Shown here in pieces: positions 12,807-25,537 of a DNA stretch of 64,000 nt. The notes below the pieces were generated by a model, which ran no database searches, had not been told where the DNA came from, and worked only from the letters and a program-made list of their open reading frames with translations. The position numbers were made by a program, and so were the translations under genes. The number at the start of each line of letters is the position of its first letter. The stretch's first letter is position 1. This DNA is from Fremontodendron californicum (Eukaryota > Streptophyta > Magnoliopsida > Malvales > Malvaceae): contig JAULJL010000028.1 in NCBI GenBank assembly GCA_030761205.1, positions 12,382,001-12,446,000 of the forward strand, read 5' to 3'.

Positions 12807-15800
12807 TATACACAGAGAAACACGAAGAAAGGAGACTGTCTTAATAATATGTGTATATGGGTTGTTATTATTACTGTCTCAGGTGGGCTTTTATTGATTT
12901 GACTGCTGGACCTTTTTCCTGGGGACCTGCTGTTGGTGGAGAAGGTGTGCGAACAGAATTAAGTTTGCCAAATGTGGGAAAGACCATAGGTGCTGTCGAA
13001 GGTGCTATTATCATGCTTGGTTGTTATCAACTGTTGTCAGTAAATTCTTAGACATTTGTCATTGCTATTTTGTTGTTAGTATGGCCATTTTGATACTGAG
13101 TTTTCGCTTGTCAACATCGGTATATTTGTTTAGTATTGCTACAGAAACTTAGTAGACCTTTTCAATATTTTATGCTTGCTATCTTAGTGATAACTGCTTC
13201 ATTGATTGGGATTGTCAAATATTTATAATGTCATGTGTCAACTGTCACTCACTAGATTATACAAAATTGTGCTTCTCATCTCATATTGCTTTGGTTTTAT
13301 TATTATTATTATTAGTATTTTTGTTTTGCCCCCTAGCTGAACTTTTGTTTTCATTTGGCAATTAGAAATTTCTGAAGATGAAGCTGAAGATCGCTTGCAA
13401 GATGCAATTCAGGAGAAGTTTGCTATATTTGGTGATGTATGTTCGCTATACATGGTCATGTGAATAGACTGATACTAATCACACACATTCTCACACAAAC
13501 AGTAGTAATTGTTGTTTTATATTCATCTCAAATTAATCATGGTAGTATTTGAATCGAGGAGTGCTTCTCTATTTTTATATTTATATACGGTTCTTATCTT
13601 GTCAGTTGAAAGTTTGCTATCTGAAGGGTTTCATTGTCTGTGTAATGATTCAATAAGGATGCAAAGTGCTGGAAGTTGAGTGTGTCTGTGTATTTTAATT
13701 TATTTATTTAGAAGACATTACATATACATAATGTACCTATGGATGAGTTCATCTGCTTCCAGCTTGGCGTTTCCCCATCAGATATTGAAATTTCTACATT
13801 TCCCTGTAAAGCAGTAATTTTTTTGATATCTTTGGCTTCTCTTCTTAAATTATAGCTCCATATATATATATATATATAAAATTTTGCTTAATATAACCAT
13901 TTTGATACCACAATCAGAACTTTCTCTTTCACGTTTCCCCTACCCCTTTTTTCCTTAAAACAAAATTTTCATAAATGACAAAAATATGAAAAAAAAAGTC
14001 ATGATTTGTATGATTTTATGATGTTTGGGCACTAGCATAGTGGGAGTGTCTCAGTTACCTTTTTGTGACTTTGGTAGTCATTGGTTATTAGTATTTTCAT
14101 AAGATTGTAGCCATTGATGTGCCCTTGAAACAGTCCCTCTTAGCATTGTTTGGATTGTCTTGTGTTTGTCCTCATGTGTTGTTCATCCCTAAATGGAGCA
14201 TACAGTTCTAACAAATAAGCTTAAGCTGATAACTAATATCTCTACAGTTTTGGAGGCTCAATGATACTATGCAATTGAAGCTTCTCGCTGTATTAGGTTT
14301 CTGTAGTTTTCTGCTTTAATTGACTCTGCATTTAATATTGTAGAAGGATCATCAGGCAATTGATATTCTTCTAGCGGAGATTGATATCTATGAGATTTTT
14401 GCTTTCAAGCATTGCAAAGGAAGGAAAGTCAAGCTTGCTCTTTGTGAAGGTATGATTCATGTTATTTCTACCTTGCATTTCTAATTTTTCTTTTTGTGAT
14501 TCCACTTTTTGGGAAAGCTGCCAGGGGATTCATGAAGTATGTTCCTTGGACTGGGGACATTATCCTATGTATTCCTTATATTTGGAGGGTCATACCTCCT
14601 ACTAGTGTTCACTTTGAGGTGTTGAATATTTGTCCTGCAGAGGTGCTTTAAGGAACACAAATAGTCAAAACAACAGAGGTTATTAGTGTGGTTGGTTGGT
14701 GTTAAGGCAGACCATTCTTATCGAGTTTGTTTGCAATGAAGATTTATTGTTGTCTCATGTTTTTGCAATGAAATCTTTACTTTTGAGTCACTTGTTTTTA
14801 GTTGCAATGGAACAATATATAGTCTGAAGGGTAATCTCATTCTTTGAGATTTAACTGCCTAAATGTTTCTCGCTACGTATTTGTTTTATTAATTAGTTTG
14901 TTAATTTTGTTGGGTTTGGGGACATTTAAGATAATTGTTTTATAAAATTCAATATCCTTTTAGTTTTAATATTGTTTTTATGTAAGAGTTATGGTGCTAT
15001 GCAATTTTATATTCTGCAAGTTTCTAATATAAAATATCTGGTAAGTTTATCCACTTCCTAGATTTATGATTTCAGAGCTTGATGAGAGAATGCGGGATTT
15101 AAAAGATGAGCTTCAGTCATTTGAAGGTGAAGAGTATGATGAAAGCCACCGCAGGAAGGCTATAGATGCTTTAAAACGAATGGAGAACTGGAATTTGTTT
15201 AGTGATACTCATGAGGTATCCTTATTTCCTTGAAAAAATGCCAGTATAACATTTTCTTTAGGACTTGTGGGGATCATCGATAGTAACTACACTACTATTC
15301 AAGCTATGGTTGTCTTCAAATCAGAAATTTGCAGTTCTTTGGAATTGAGTTGTTTCTGTGCAGGAATTCCAAAACTACACAGTTGCTCGGGATACTTTCC
15401 TTGCACACCTCGGTGCGACCCTATGGGGATCTGTGAGACACATCATATCTCCTTCAGTTGCTGATGGTGCTTTCCATTATTATGAGAAGATATCATATCA
15501 ATTGTTTTTCATTTCACAGGAGGTATGATGTATGTGAAAAATTTCCAAGGATCATTCATTAAAATACTAAATTGCCTTTTCTTTTCATGGATACAGAAAG
15601 TTAGACATATTAAACAATTGCCAGTGGACCTAAAGGCTCTCCAGGATGGGCTTTCCTCTTTGTTGATCCCTTCACAGAAAGTTATGTTCAGTCAGCATGT
15701 GTACGCATTCTGAACTATTCTTTGTTTTTTACTGTTCTAAAATGTTTGTTTTTAATGGCGACACTAGATAAATATGGTTGTCTTCTTGTTATCTATAGAT

Positions 15801-18800
15801 CATGGTTTCTTTTAAATTTGTAGGAAGTGGCATATATGCAGTGGAATTAAATTTAAAATTAAATTTAGAGTTTTTCTGTAGTCTTGGAAATGAGCATTAA
15901 TGAGGGTTTTTGCGATGATGATAAGACATGCAAGAACTTTTAGGATTGCAATTACTAATTTTTAAAAAACAACATAAAGAAGTGGACTTCTGAAAAGAAC
16001 ACGGGTGTTTAAAAGTTAGAGACAGATTAGAGTTTTTGGATGGTGAGAGATAAAATCTAAAGATTTTGAGACAATCTGGTTCTCTTTTTGGAATCTATTT
16101 ACATTGTTGGGCATTTATTTTTCTTCTAAAGACAAAAGGTGAGTGATGTAAGACAGCTTGGAGGGCTAGGGCTTATGATAGTTTTCTAATATAAATTATT
16201 ATTCTGAATTTTTGAGGAAAATAGGGAAAATTAAATAAAAAAAGATCCCTAAGCTTCACTATTAGGGTTTTCCTTAGGAGTCACACCTAAGGTTGATTGC
16301 TACAGTACTGAAAAATCTTCCAATAATAATTTGTGTTTTAAAAGAAAGAGTACATTGATATTTATGTAGGCTCAGAGGCTCCGACTAGAGGTGGCAAAAT
16401 CTAACCAAACCTGAAAAGTTATCCAAAGTGACTCGAAATCGAAGATCTAATCCAGATTATCAAAGATCCGAACCTGAAAAATAATTGAACTTGAAAGCTC
16501 GGAAGGAAAAAAATTTAAACCCTAAATGACCCGAATCTGGAGTGATTCGAACCTGAAGAGACTTGAACTCGTGACAAATCCAACTTGAAACCTGTAAAAA
16601 TCCGATTTTATAACCCTAAAAGACCCTATCTTCAATTAAATGATTTTGTCTAAAATAAGTTAATGAACAAATGACAAACTATTTTCTTTAATGAAAGTGA
16701 ATATTATTTGTATTATTATATGTATATTCAATCTTTTCAATGTTGATTATTTGAAGTGGATCATGAAACTAATTTAAGACACTAAATGTGAATATCAAAT
16801 GATTTTTGATGCTATCCTTATTATTTAAAACAATCAACTATAAAGAATGATATTGTTAATTTAACATTTGATTTTATTATAAAAATAATTATGTACAAAT
16901 ATACTACTGTAAATACTTCATTGTTAAATTTTAATACAACAATAATTCAAATATACAAAATAAAATAATATGATAATTTAGACATACTCCTCATACTGAT
17001 ACATGTGTGTTGGCTTTAAACCATAATAGAGTTTATGTGGGGTGCAATAGTCCATGTGCCATGAGTGGTGGGAAATGGGAAATTTGTGAGGGGGCACTGG
17101 TTGGTGGGAAATTTGAGAGGGCCTTTTTTTTCATTTGCTGCCATTTTGTTTTTGTTATTCTTTTGCTCAATTTTTAAACTTCAATCTTTGGTGGGAAAAA
17201 GGATTAAAATATCTTTAAGTTTATCATTTAATATTTTGAGTTTAATTTGATTGATTTATTATTATTTATTAATAGCTTCAAATTGAATTAATAATAAAAT
17301 TAATTATTACTTATAAACTAAAATAAAATTAAATGTATACTAATAAGTAATAATATCAATACAATTAGTTTTAATTTAAATATATCGATTTTTATAATTT
17401 ATGGACATTAAGATTAACTGTATTTAAGTAATTAGACCTATTGAGTTTGTTTTTAAAATAAAATTCAAATACTATATAGTTATATATAAAATAAAATTAA
17501 ATACTGAAGTCTAACAATTTAAATTAACCAAGAAATCTTAGTTCTTCATCATTAATGTTCTAATGACAAAAGTTAAAATAAAATCAGTATTATATCAATT
17601 AGTTTTAGCTTTAAATACTATGAAATTATAATTTATTAATAATACTTAATAAGGTTAGTAGTAAGACCAATTAATCGATTAGTTAAACATTTAGATGTAT
17701 TAAGCCATTTCAAGCCTAGAAAATAGATATCTTAATTCTTAATTATTCGTTAATCATTAGTGCATATAGTCAAATGTTGAAACAAATCCACATTATATTA
17801 ATTAATTTTAAATATCATGATTATTAATTTTTTATTGATGCAAAATTTAATTAATGTTATGCAAATTAATTGACCAGTTAGATTTATTAGGTTATTCTTC
17901 AAGTCAAGACATCTTTATTCATTAATGCCAAAATACCAATATGGTCAAATCTTAAAACTAGAACAATATTATATAAATTAGTTTTAAATATTGTCATTTT
18001 GTATTATGGCAAGACAAACTTGCAAATGTTATAATATTACATAGTTTTCTTATTAAATTAGTATTAAGTGGTACTCTTTTTAATAGCGTCCACTATTCAA
18101 CACTCCAATTAGACATTTGTCTATATGAATATATCTAATGTTAATGTTTATAATTTGTTTCTAGACCAAAAAAATAAATAATAAATATAAGAAGAAATTC
18201 TTGAAAAATTGAAATTGAAATACTATAAAAAAATTATAATGACTAAAAAGATAAAAACAAAATGCACCAAAATAGAATACTGATTATTAGTGTATGGATA
18301 AAGCTATCATATCATTTATATTATTCAAATATTTATCAATTTTTTAAATTTAATTTTTTTAATCACAAGCTTATTTTAAATTTATTAAATTAATTAATGA
18401 TAATGACTTGACATTGATTATGGAAAAAATGAAATTATTTATTGCATTCAAATTATCAAAATGTCTATAGCTTATTTGAGTCCCAAAATTGCCTGATCCG
18501 CCTGAACTTGAGATGGATCGAACTCGAAACAGTTTGAACCCTTAATAGTCTTAATTCAAAATGATCCGAAATCAAGATGATCTGAACCTGAAACGATTTG
18601 AACCTAGATGGCTTAAATCCGAAATGGTCCAAACCTAAGATGGCATGAACACGAGATGATATCGAGAACTCGAAGTGACCTGAACCCAGAAAAAGCTCGA
18701 TCTGAACCCGTCCAATTGCCAACTCTAGCTCCTACCTGCCCTAATTCTAAAAGAAGTAGAACTCTTATTCCAAGCAGGACTTCAAAACTACATAGACTAC

Positions 18801-21800
18801 AAATAGAAAACTAACAAACTTAACTTAAAAGAAAACCTATTTTGATAAGGAAAATAAACTATGATTCTAGAGACGATCTGAAATTCCAGCACATTGTAAA
18901 ATTGCAATAATTCCCTTGACACTTAAACTCAATAAACAAACACTAAAATAACCTTCAATGCTAACTTGAAGAAATATAAATCTCAAACTTAAGCCTTATA
19001 GACTACAACAAAATAACAAAATAAAATCTTAATAGTTTAATCCCTCGATTAGCATCCTTGCTTTCTGCATGAAGAGAGTCACGGTTTAAGTTTTGAGATC
19101 TCTGCCAAATCCTCATCCCCAATCATTTCACTGAACCCATCTGGCAATGCTGTCAGTATTATTCTATATCTTTAGGTCTGCATGAGACGTTTTATGTGGA
19201 AATTCTATGCGTCATTTGCTGCTATTGCAATTGTTATTGAAACCTTTTTTACTTATTTCTGTCGTAATTATTATTTTTTGGCTTGTAACTTCTATTTGGT
19301 TCCTAGACGTCCTAATTTTTTTTTTTTTTTTTTTTTTTAACAAATTATAGGTTATCACTTTCAGAGGATCCTGCTTTGGCAATGGCATTTTCTGTGGCAC
19401 GACGAGCAGCAGCTGTCCCACTTTTGCTTGTTAATGGAACATACAGGAAAACTATCCGTTCCTATCTTGATTCTTCAATTCTCCAGTATCAGTTGCAGAG
19501 GCTGAATAATCATGGATCTCTCAAAGGTCATCTATTGTCTTCAAATTGCTTTCTGGGGGAACGAAATCCATTTGGTTTTGGGGCTATTGTTTTGATGACT
19601 ACCCACAGCAAACTAAAAACTCTCGATCTTGATAACATTGATATCTTTTATCTGTATTTAAATCCAAATATAGCCTCTTTTTGTCTGACTAATTGTATCT
19701 TCTAGGGAAGAAAAAATAAGGTTGAAACAGTTTTTTTGTTCTTTCTTCCGGTGGTGGTGGTACTAGTTATTCTCAAGACTCTTTGGTTTCAGTTTCCCTG
19801 CTGGCCTGCTGTTATGTCAGTTGGCGGATACAGTTTTAGTTTCCTCTAAATGCACTGAAGGAGCCCTATTTACATCCTTACACGACATATGTTCATTTTG
19901 TTTTATATTACCACTCATCAGCCCTTAAAATATTTGTTCCTTGATTTTGCAGGCATGGATGAAAACTCTATAACTCCCTTTGTTCCGAATTAACTGTTCA
20001 ACTTTCCATTTTGCCACAGTTTAAAACTGTCCCTATTCCTCTTTTGAACATTTTAAACTCTTTAGTTTTTCTAATTCCAAATTAAGTTTCAGCAATTATT
20101 TTTATGTTTTTGGAATTTAAACCCATTGAACATCAATATTATAAACCGTCAACTTTTAGTTCCTAAAATTGTATGCCAATTCAAATGTGGACATTAGTAT
20201 ATGGAATTGAGGGTATATTTTATGTGAAATCATGATGTTGCATGTATCAATTTTGTCGCTTGTAGGAGCCAAGCTAAATTATTGCTGGTTTCATTTCTCC
20301 TTTGGATTTAACATTACACTTGATTCTTAAATAATGCAGGATCACATGCTCATAGCCGTTCCATTCTTGAAGTTCCAATCTTCTGGTTCATTCATACTGA
20401 TCCATTATTAGTGGACAAACATTATCAGGCCAAGGCGCTTTCTGATATGGTTATTGTTGTCCAATCAGAGTCATCATCCTGGGAAAGCCATCTGCAGTGT
20501 AATGGAAAATCACTTTTGTGGGATTTGAGGTTTGTGTTTCTGGCATTCCTTTTTTTTTTTCAACCAATAAAGGAAGGGAGGGGGTTCATTCTTATTTCTG
20601 ATATGGTTATTGTTGTTCAATCAGAGCTATGTTGTATCATGCATTAATTCTCAAAAAGAAATGTCTATGCTGGCTCAAAGAGTGATAAGTTTATTCTGGT
20701 AGTGTTGGCATTGTTTGTCTTGCTACTCATTTGCTTCTATTTGAGTTGCTTAAATGTTCTCCACTTAAAAGTTTTAGGCATCAATCCACTTGACTAGTAA
20801 AAAGTAAAAACATGTGTCAGGATGTTAGTGTTGGAAGTTGTAATCTTTCCATACAGTAGCTTGCTTTTAGATTGTCAATTCTGTTTATGTAGATTGGATT
20901 GTCTTTTTAAGTCTGCTCTTCTGTAGCTGCTTGTACTCCTATTTATTAAATATCTAAACAAAGTTTCTTTTGGTCGCCAATGAGGCCTTGTCTTACTGAC
21001 AAGAGGTGGCCCTGGAACCTTTAGCTCCCAAATTCAAGTTCCACTGTGTGTGGGTTTGCTCCAGCTTATGTTGGAATTTTCTAGCTGTATGCTGGTTTGT
21101 GGATTTGTTTGTATGGTTTCTTCTATTGAATGTAATAATTATGTTGTAGATGTTACGGGGTTTTAATTGTAATTTTACTTTTACATGTAATCTCATAAAA
21201 GAAAAAAGAAGTTGCTTTTGGTCAAAATAGTTGCAAAAGGTAAAGATGGTGCTTTGTGGGCGTTGTTTCTTTCTACTGTACTTAAAGATTCTTTTAAAAT
21301 GGGATTGAATTAAGAATTATGTTAAATTGTTAATCCCAAAAGCAATTTGTATATTGATGTATCATGTGTTTGCCTACGCCACTTCAAACTTTGATGAATC
21401 ATGTAGTAGACTACCTGATAGATGCACAATTATTTTTTTCTGCATTTATTTACTTATTTATTTTTGTTCTTTTCCCTGCATTCAGGAGGCCCATCAAACC
21501 TGCTTTGGCTGCTGTTTCTGAACATCTGGCTGGTTTGCTTCCGCTTCATTTTGTCTACAGTCATGCCCATGAAACTGCAATTGAGGTTTGCTAATTTTAG
21601 ATGTTTAACTTGAAATCTTACCTATGATTAAGTAATGCAGATACTTGCAGTCAAACTTAACAATCTTTTTTTCTATGTTAAAATTTAAGCAAAGTGAATA
21701 ATGGTCTGAATTTGCCTTTTTCCTTTTATGTGTGGGGTTGGTGCAGGAAGTTCTATGCACGTTTATCATGAAGATGACCTTTCAAGTTCTTTCTATATGG

Positions 21801-24675
21801 TCATCCTTATAATTTGCATTTTATATTAATCCCTCTCTCTAACACGCACAGATCACACACATGCATGGATGCAGGAAATCTATGCACATTTAGAGCCATA
21901 TATTTGTTTGTCTGCTGTCACTGTCACTTTCTGTTTCTATCCCTCTCAAAAATGAATTTAAAACACTAGAACAGATACAGGATGTGTGAACATGGCTTTT
22001 GACTAAGATTAAGTGTGGTATCTGATAAGTCTAAAAAATAAATCAGTGGAGTATCTGTTTTCAGTTTACCAATCTGATAACATGAGAGCCTATGGGTTCA
22101 CTTGAGTTAAAGTGTCAATATCTGATAACTTTTTTTTTGTAAAAAAAAGAAAGTGTAGTGTTTGCCCCTATCATTTAGATCTGATAACACGTGAGCGTAC
22201 AGGTTCACTTAAAATAGAATTCTTTTAAATGGAAGGACCCATAATAGTAGCTCACTACTGGGGTGGGGTTATCCTTCAGTGTTGCCGCCCTCGCCTTGCA
22301 ATATAGTGAGGACCTAGCAAACCCACCAAAAAGGAAAAAAATGCCTGAATTGGTGTTCTAGATATGTGGATTACAATACATGATACATAATTGGGTTGCC
22401 CTATCTGCACATACACTTTGATTGTTCAATGCATATTATGTCACGTTGACTCAACATGTGAGTCCCATGTACGTATAAGGTTGACATTTGCAATGAAGAG
22501 GCCATATCATGCAGGGAAGTAGGGTCACCCTAAATAATTTAAGCAAACTTTGTTGCTTATGTTTTGACAGGATTGGATATGGTCCGTGGGATGCAACCCT
22601 TTCTCCATTACTTCTCAAGGTTGGCATATATCAAAATTTCAATCAGATACGATTGCTCGGAGCTACATCATCACAACTCTCGAGGAGTCAATAAAACTGG
22701 TCAATTCAGCCCTGCACCTTCTACTCTGGGAGCGTACAAGTATCCTTTTCTTGTGGCAAATCAATAATTGAGAAGTACAGCTTGCTTGTACCCCCACATC
22801 ACTCATAACATGCTCACACACAAAATTATGCAAGGAAGTTGGCCTTTTCATAACCCCCTATTCGTATTATAGACTTGGGAGTCAGGATTTAAGGTATAAC
22901 CATGGCTGTGGGTTTGATACCTCTTATTTTTTTGTACTGTACTTTAGGGCATGACTGTTCCCATGAGAAAATGTTCCTGCAGTTTGACTGGTTTTTAAGT
23001 CAACAAATTCTGATACTTAAAACCTTGCTGTGGTTAATTGTGCTCATCTTTTGAATTAAGAATTGCTTTTAGATTTATTTAGTCCTGACTTGGTAAAAAT
23101 GGAGTTTCTACCAAGTGAGACTTAACAAATACCAGCTGAGAAAACCTTTAAACCCTTTCAATCTCAGGAGCGTGAGCTAGTGAACAAGTATAATTATGTT
23201 GTCAGCTTATGGAGAAGAGTAAGTGCACTTGCTTATTGTCATCTTTGATAATGTTATTTAATTAATTCAATTAATACCATATTATACTTATATGATGGGT
23301 GGTGACTGTTTACTTTACTGGCTAACACGCATTTCTCTTTTTCAGATTTCAACTATTGCTGGAGAATTGCGTTATATAGATGCCATGAGACTGCTATATA
23401 CCTTAGATGAAGCAACCAAAGGGTATGTTTTTGCTAAAAAGTTCCATTATTTCCTGCCCTTCTAATTATTTGGTTAAATTTCAAAATAGTCATGCAGATA
23501 AATTGAGATCTTTGTTTTGCATTTAGTAATCTTTTCAGTTAGAAAAAGAAAGTTCTTATGATGAATGAGCTAATGAGCTTTTGGGCTGTTGCAACTGATG
23601 CAATTTTTTTCTTTCTTAAATTTGAGCATCTGTGTGCAAACACATTAATCTTTAAGTAGTCTAGTGAAATTCTTAACATAAACTTTTAGTTTTTGAAAAA
23701 AGATGAGCAAAATACTTATTGAGAAAAATATAATATTTAAATGGATGGAAATCTTTTTAACAAGTAAATACTGGAAAGAACATGAGGTGAAGCACATAAA
23801 TCTCTTTAAGCAACGGTAAGCAAATAAAAATAGCGAAAGCAAATATTCTGTGCAGTTGTTTCATCCATCCTTTAAGTTCCATGCTTTTGGGCCGTATTTT
23901 GCATTTGGTTGATGTGGATATTGGGTTTACACCTCTATAAGCAGTAAGAACCCCTCCCTGTGTAGACTGACTTGTTGGTTTGCTGGCTCTTTGATTCTCT
24001 AGATGCTAATTATGGAATAGGTTTCCTCTTCCCCCATTTGGTGTCCCTCTTTGTGCTCCTTCAATGTTATTCTGACACGTGTCCAAATTAAAAAAAAAAA
24101 AAAAAAACTAGTGTTTAACTTTTTATGAATAAGAGAGAAATTTCAACACGTGTTAGAATAACATTGAAAGGGCAAAGAGAAGGACACCAAATAGGGGCGG
24201 AGGAAATCTGTTCCTAATTATGACAGTTGTAAACTTGTAAATTGTAATTAGCTGCATTCCCACTCTAACTGCTCTCAGGATTGCAGCTTGTGTATCTTGT
24301 GGGGCAGAGCACCCCTTCTCTCTTTGTTTTAATTGGTTTTTTGAGCACAAATAATGACCAATTCCACTTGTGCTAAACATGTTTTGATGAAGTTTTTTGT
24401 TCTTTACAGTCTCTCTCTCTCTCTCTCTCCCTGAACAGTTAAAAGTGATTTGCAAGCAGTTAAAATTTTGGGGCTGATCTGTTAATTTCATTTTCTAATG
24501 CAGGTTTGTTGATCAAGTGAATACAACCATATCCCTTCTTCACCCAATTCATTGCACAAAAGAGAGGAAAGTGCATGTAGAGTTGGATGTGACAACAATT
24601 CCTGCTATCTTCATTGTTTTAGGAGTTCTATATATTGTGCTAAAGCCAAGACGAGCAAAACCTAAGATCAACTGA
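7001..24675 (+). CDS. Type I membrane protein, At5g58100 (pollen-exine SPOT1-like) family, 25 exons
   Basis: Splicing by eye gives a 2817-nt CDS (938 aa) with all GT-AG introns and no lesion. Exons: 7001-7051, 7136-7256, 7365-7427, 7531-7632, 7754-7922, 8054-8152, 8844-8993, 11446-11485, 11712-11769, 11901-11983, 12399-12497, 12625-12740, 12883-13001, 13366-13436, 14344-14449, 15076-15215, 15364-15522, 15597-15700, 19351-19526, 20340-20529, 21486-21585, 22571-22739, 23136-23218, 23346-23422, 24504-24675. The N-terminus is a signal peptide (core LLLVCMILLLVA, residues 9-20). A long luminal/extracellular part includes FIDLTAGPFSWGPAVGGEGV and DWIWSVGCNPFSITSQGW. A single C-terminal membrane helix (about 910-928) is followed by a short basic tail ending KPKIN. 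Family assignment rests on recognising these blocks and a length near the roughly 945 aa of the Arabidopsis protein, whose loss is reported to affect pollen exine. The biochemical role is unknown. No AATAAA was seen just after the stop. Confidence 0.9.
8994..11445 (+). other. Intron 7 of the host gene (2.45 kb)
   Basis: A long intron between exon 7 (ending CCG) and the 40-nt exon 8. It contains open stretches around 10154-10727 on both strands that do not resemble a known protein and have no consistent coding signal. A remnant of an inserted element is possible, but no terminal repeats or target duplication were found. Confidence 0.6.
12775..12806 (+). repeat. CT microsatellite in intron 12
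   Basis: A nearly perfect (CT)n run of about 15 units with one TT interruption. It lies in the polypyrimidine-rich part of the intron upstream of exon 13. Confidence 0.85.
16386..18727. mobile_element. hAT-type non-autonomous element in intron 18
   Basis: Terminal inverted repeats are TAGAGGTGGCAAA (left) and TAGAGTTGGCAAT (right, inverted), matching at 11 of 13. They are flanked by an 8-bp target duplication, GCTCCGAC (16378-16385) and GCTCCTAC (18728-18735), differing at one base. Both subterminal regions (16400-16600 and 18480-18710) are packed with short variants of GAACCTGAA, GATCTGAACC and ACTCGAA in inverted arrangement, as expected of hAT transposase-binding sites. The 1.9 kb core is very AT-rich with degenerate repeats (variants of ATTAGTTTTAAATAT) and shows no transposase. 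It makes up most of the 3.65 kb intron 18. Confidence 0.8.
24015..24213. mobile_element. Mutator-type MITE in intron 24
   Basis: A 199-bp element with inverted repeats of about 67 bp. The left arm starts GAATAGGTTTCCTC and the right arm, inverted, starts GAACAGATTTCCTC; both run to ...CACGTG. It is flanked by a perfect 9-bp duplication, CTAATTATG (24006-24014 and 24214-24222). A 9-bp duplication with long terminal repeats starting in G is characteristic of Mutator-like elements. The loop is a short A-rich spacer. It has no coding capacity and could form a long hairpin in the pre-mRNA. Confidence 0.9.
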
Positions 24676-25094
24676 GTTGATGTCATGGTTGCAAAGTGGT
24701 GGCGGTAATTGGCTCAAAGCTTCGTGTAGATGTCTCACGAAGGACTAAAATTTCCCCCCGATAATCATACAGGTTAGCATTCACCACAACAAAGCTGTAC
24801 TAGAAAATGATAGTTTATCAGAGAATAGAAATGAGAAAGTGGCAAAATGGTGAACATAGTTACTTGCAAGGTTTTTTGTACTGTTCTTTTCATTAGATGT
24901 AGAATATTGATCTGAAAATTGTCATTTATACATACATGCACAAAGAGATATTACCAAATGTAGCAGCAGCTTCATGTGTAAGCTAATTGTACTAATTGTC
25001 ATGGTGATGTTTCAAAATTGAAAATTGTCGGAGCATTGCATTTACTCTAGGGCCTTGAGCATGAATGCAGCAGGCAAATTTACATGAATACAAG

Positions 25095-25529
25095 TAGGGT
25101 TGTTCAAATGGTAACCAAAATACCATTAACCGAAATAATTGATTTTGTATTTATCTTAACTGTTAACGGAATTGAATTTGGAAAAATATAAATTAACTGA
25201 ATCGAAATTATTTCGGTTAATTCGGTCAATTAATTGCATTAACCAAAATTTAATTGTTTTACATCAATAAGTCAAAATTATATTTTTTTTATAATTCAAA
25301 TAAGTTTAATCGTCCAATCAATTTTCAAATATCAAATATAAGTAAAAGGTACATCTATCATAAGTCAAAACACTTCAACAATATAAAATTTAAAACCTCT
25401 AATAAGAAATTAAAAATATCATATTTTATATATAATTCGATTATTTTTGAGTTTTGAATTGACTGATATTCAAAATTTTAGATTTTTTTTTTAATTAACC
25501 GAATTTAAAATCGAATAATGAATATTCTA
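25095..25529. mobile_element. hAT-type MITE, 435 bp, downstream of the host gene
   Basis: Flanked by a perfect 8-bp duplication AATACAAG (25087-25094 and 25530-25537). Ends are TAGGGTTGTTCA and, inverted, TAGAATATTCAT, weakly matching. Subterminal copies of AACCGAA / TTCGGTTAA face each other on the two sides. The short frame at 25254-25457 is AT-rich chance sequence. It lies about 420 bp after the host stop codon. Confidence 0.8.
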
Positions 25530-25537
25530 AATACAAG

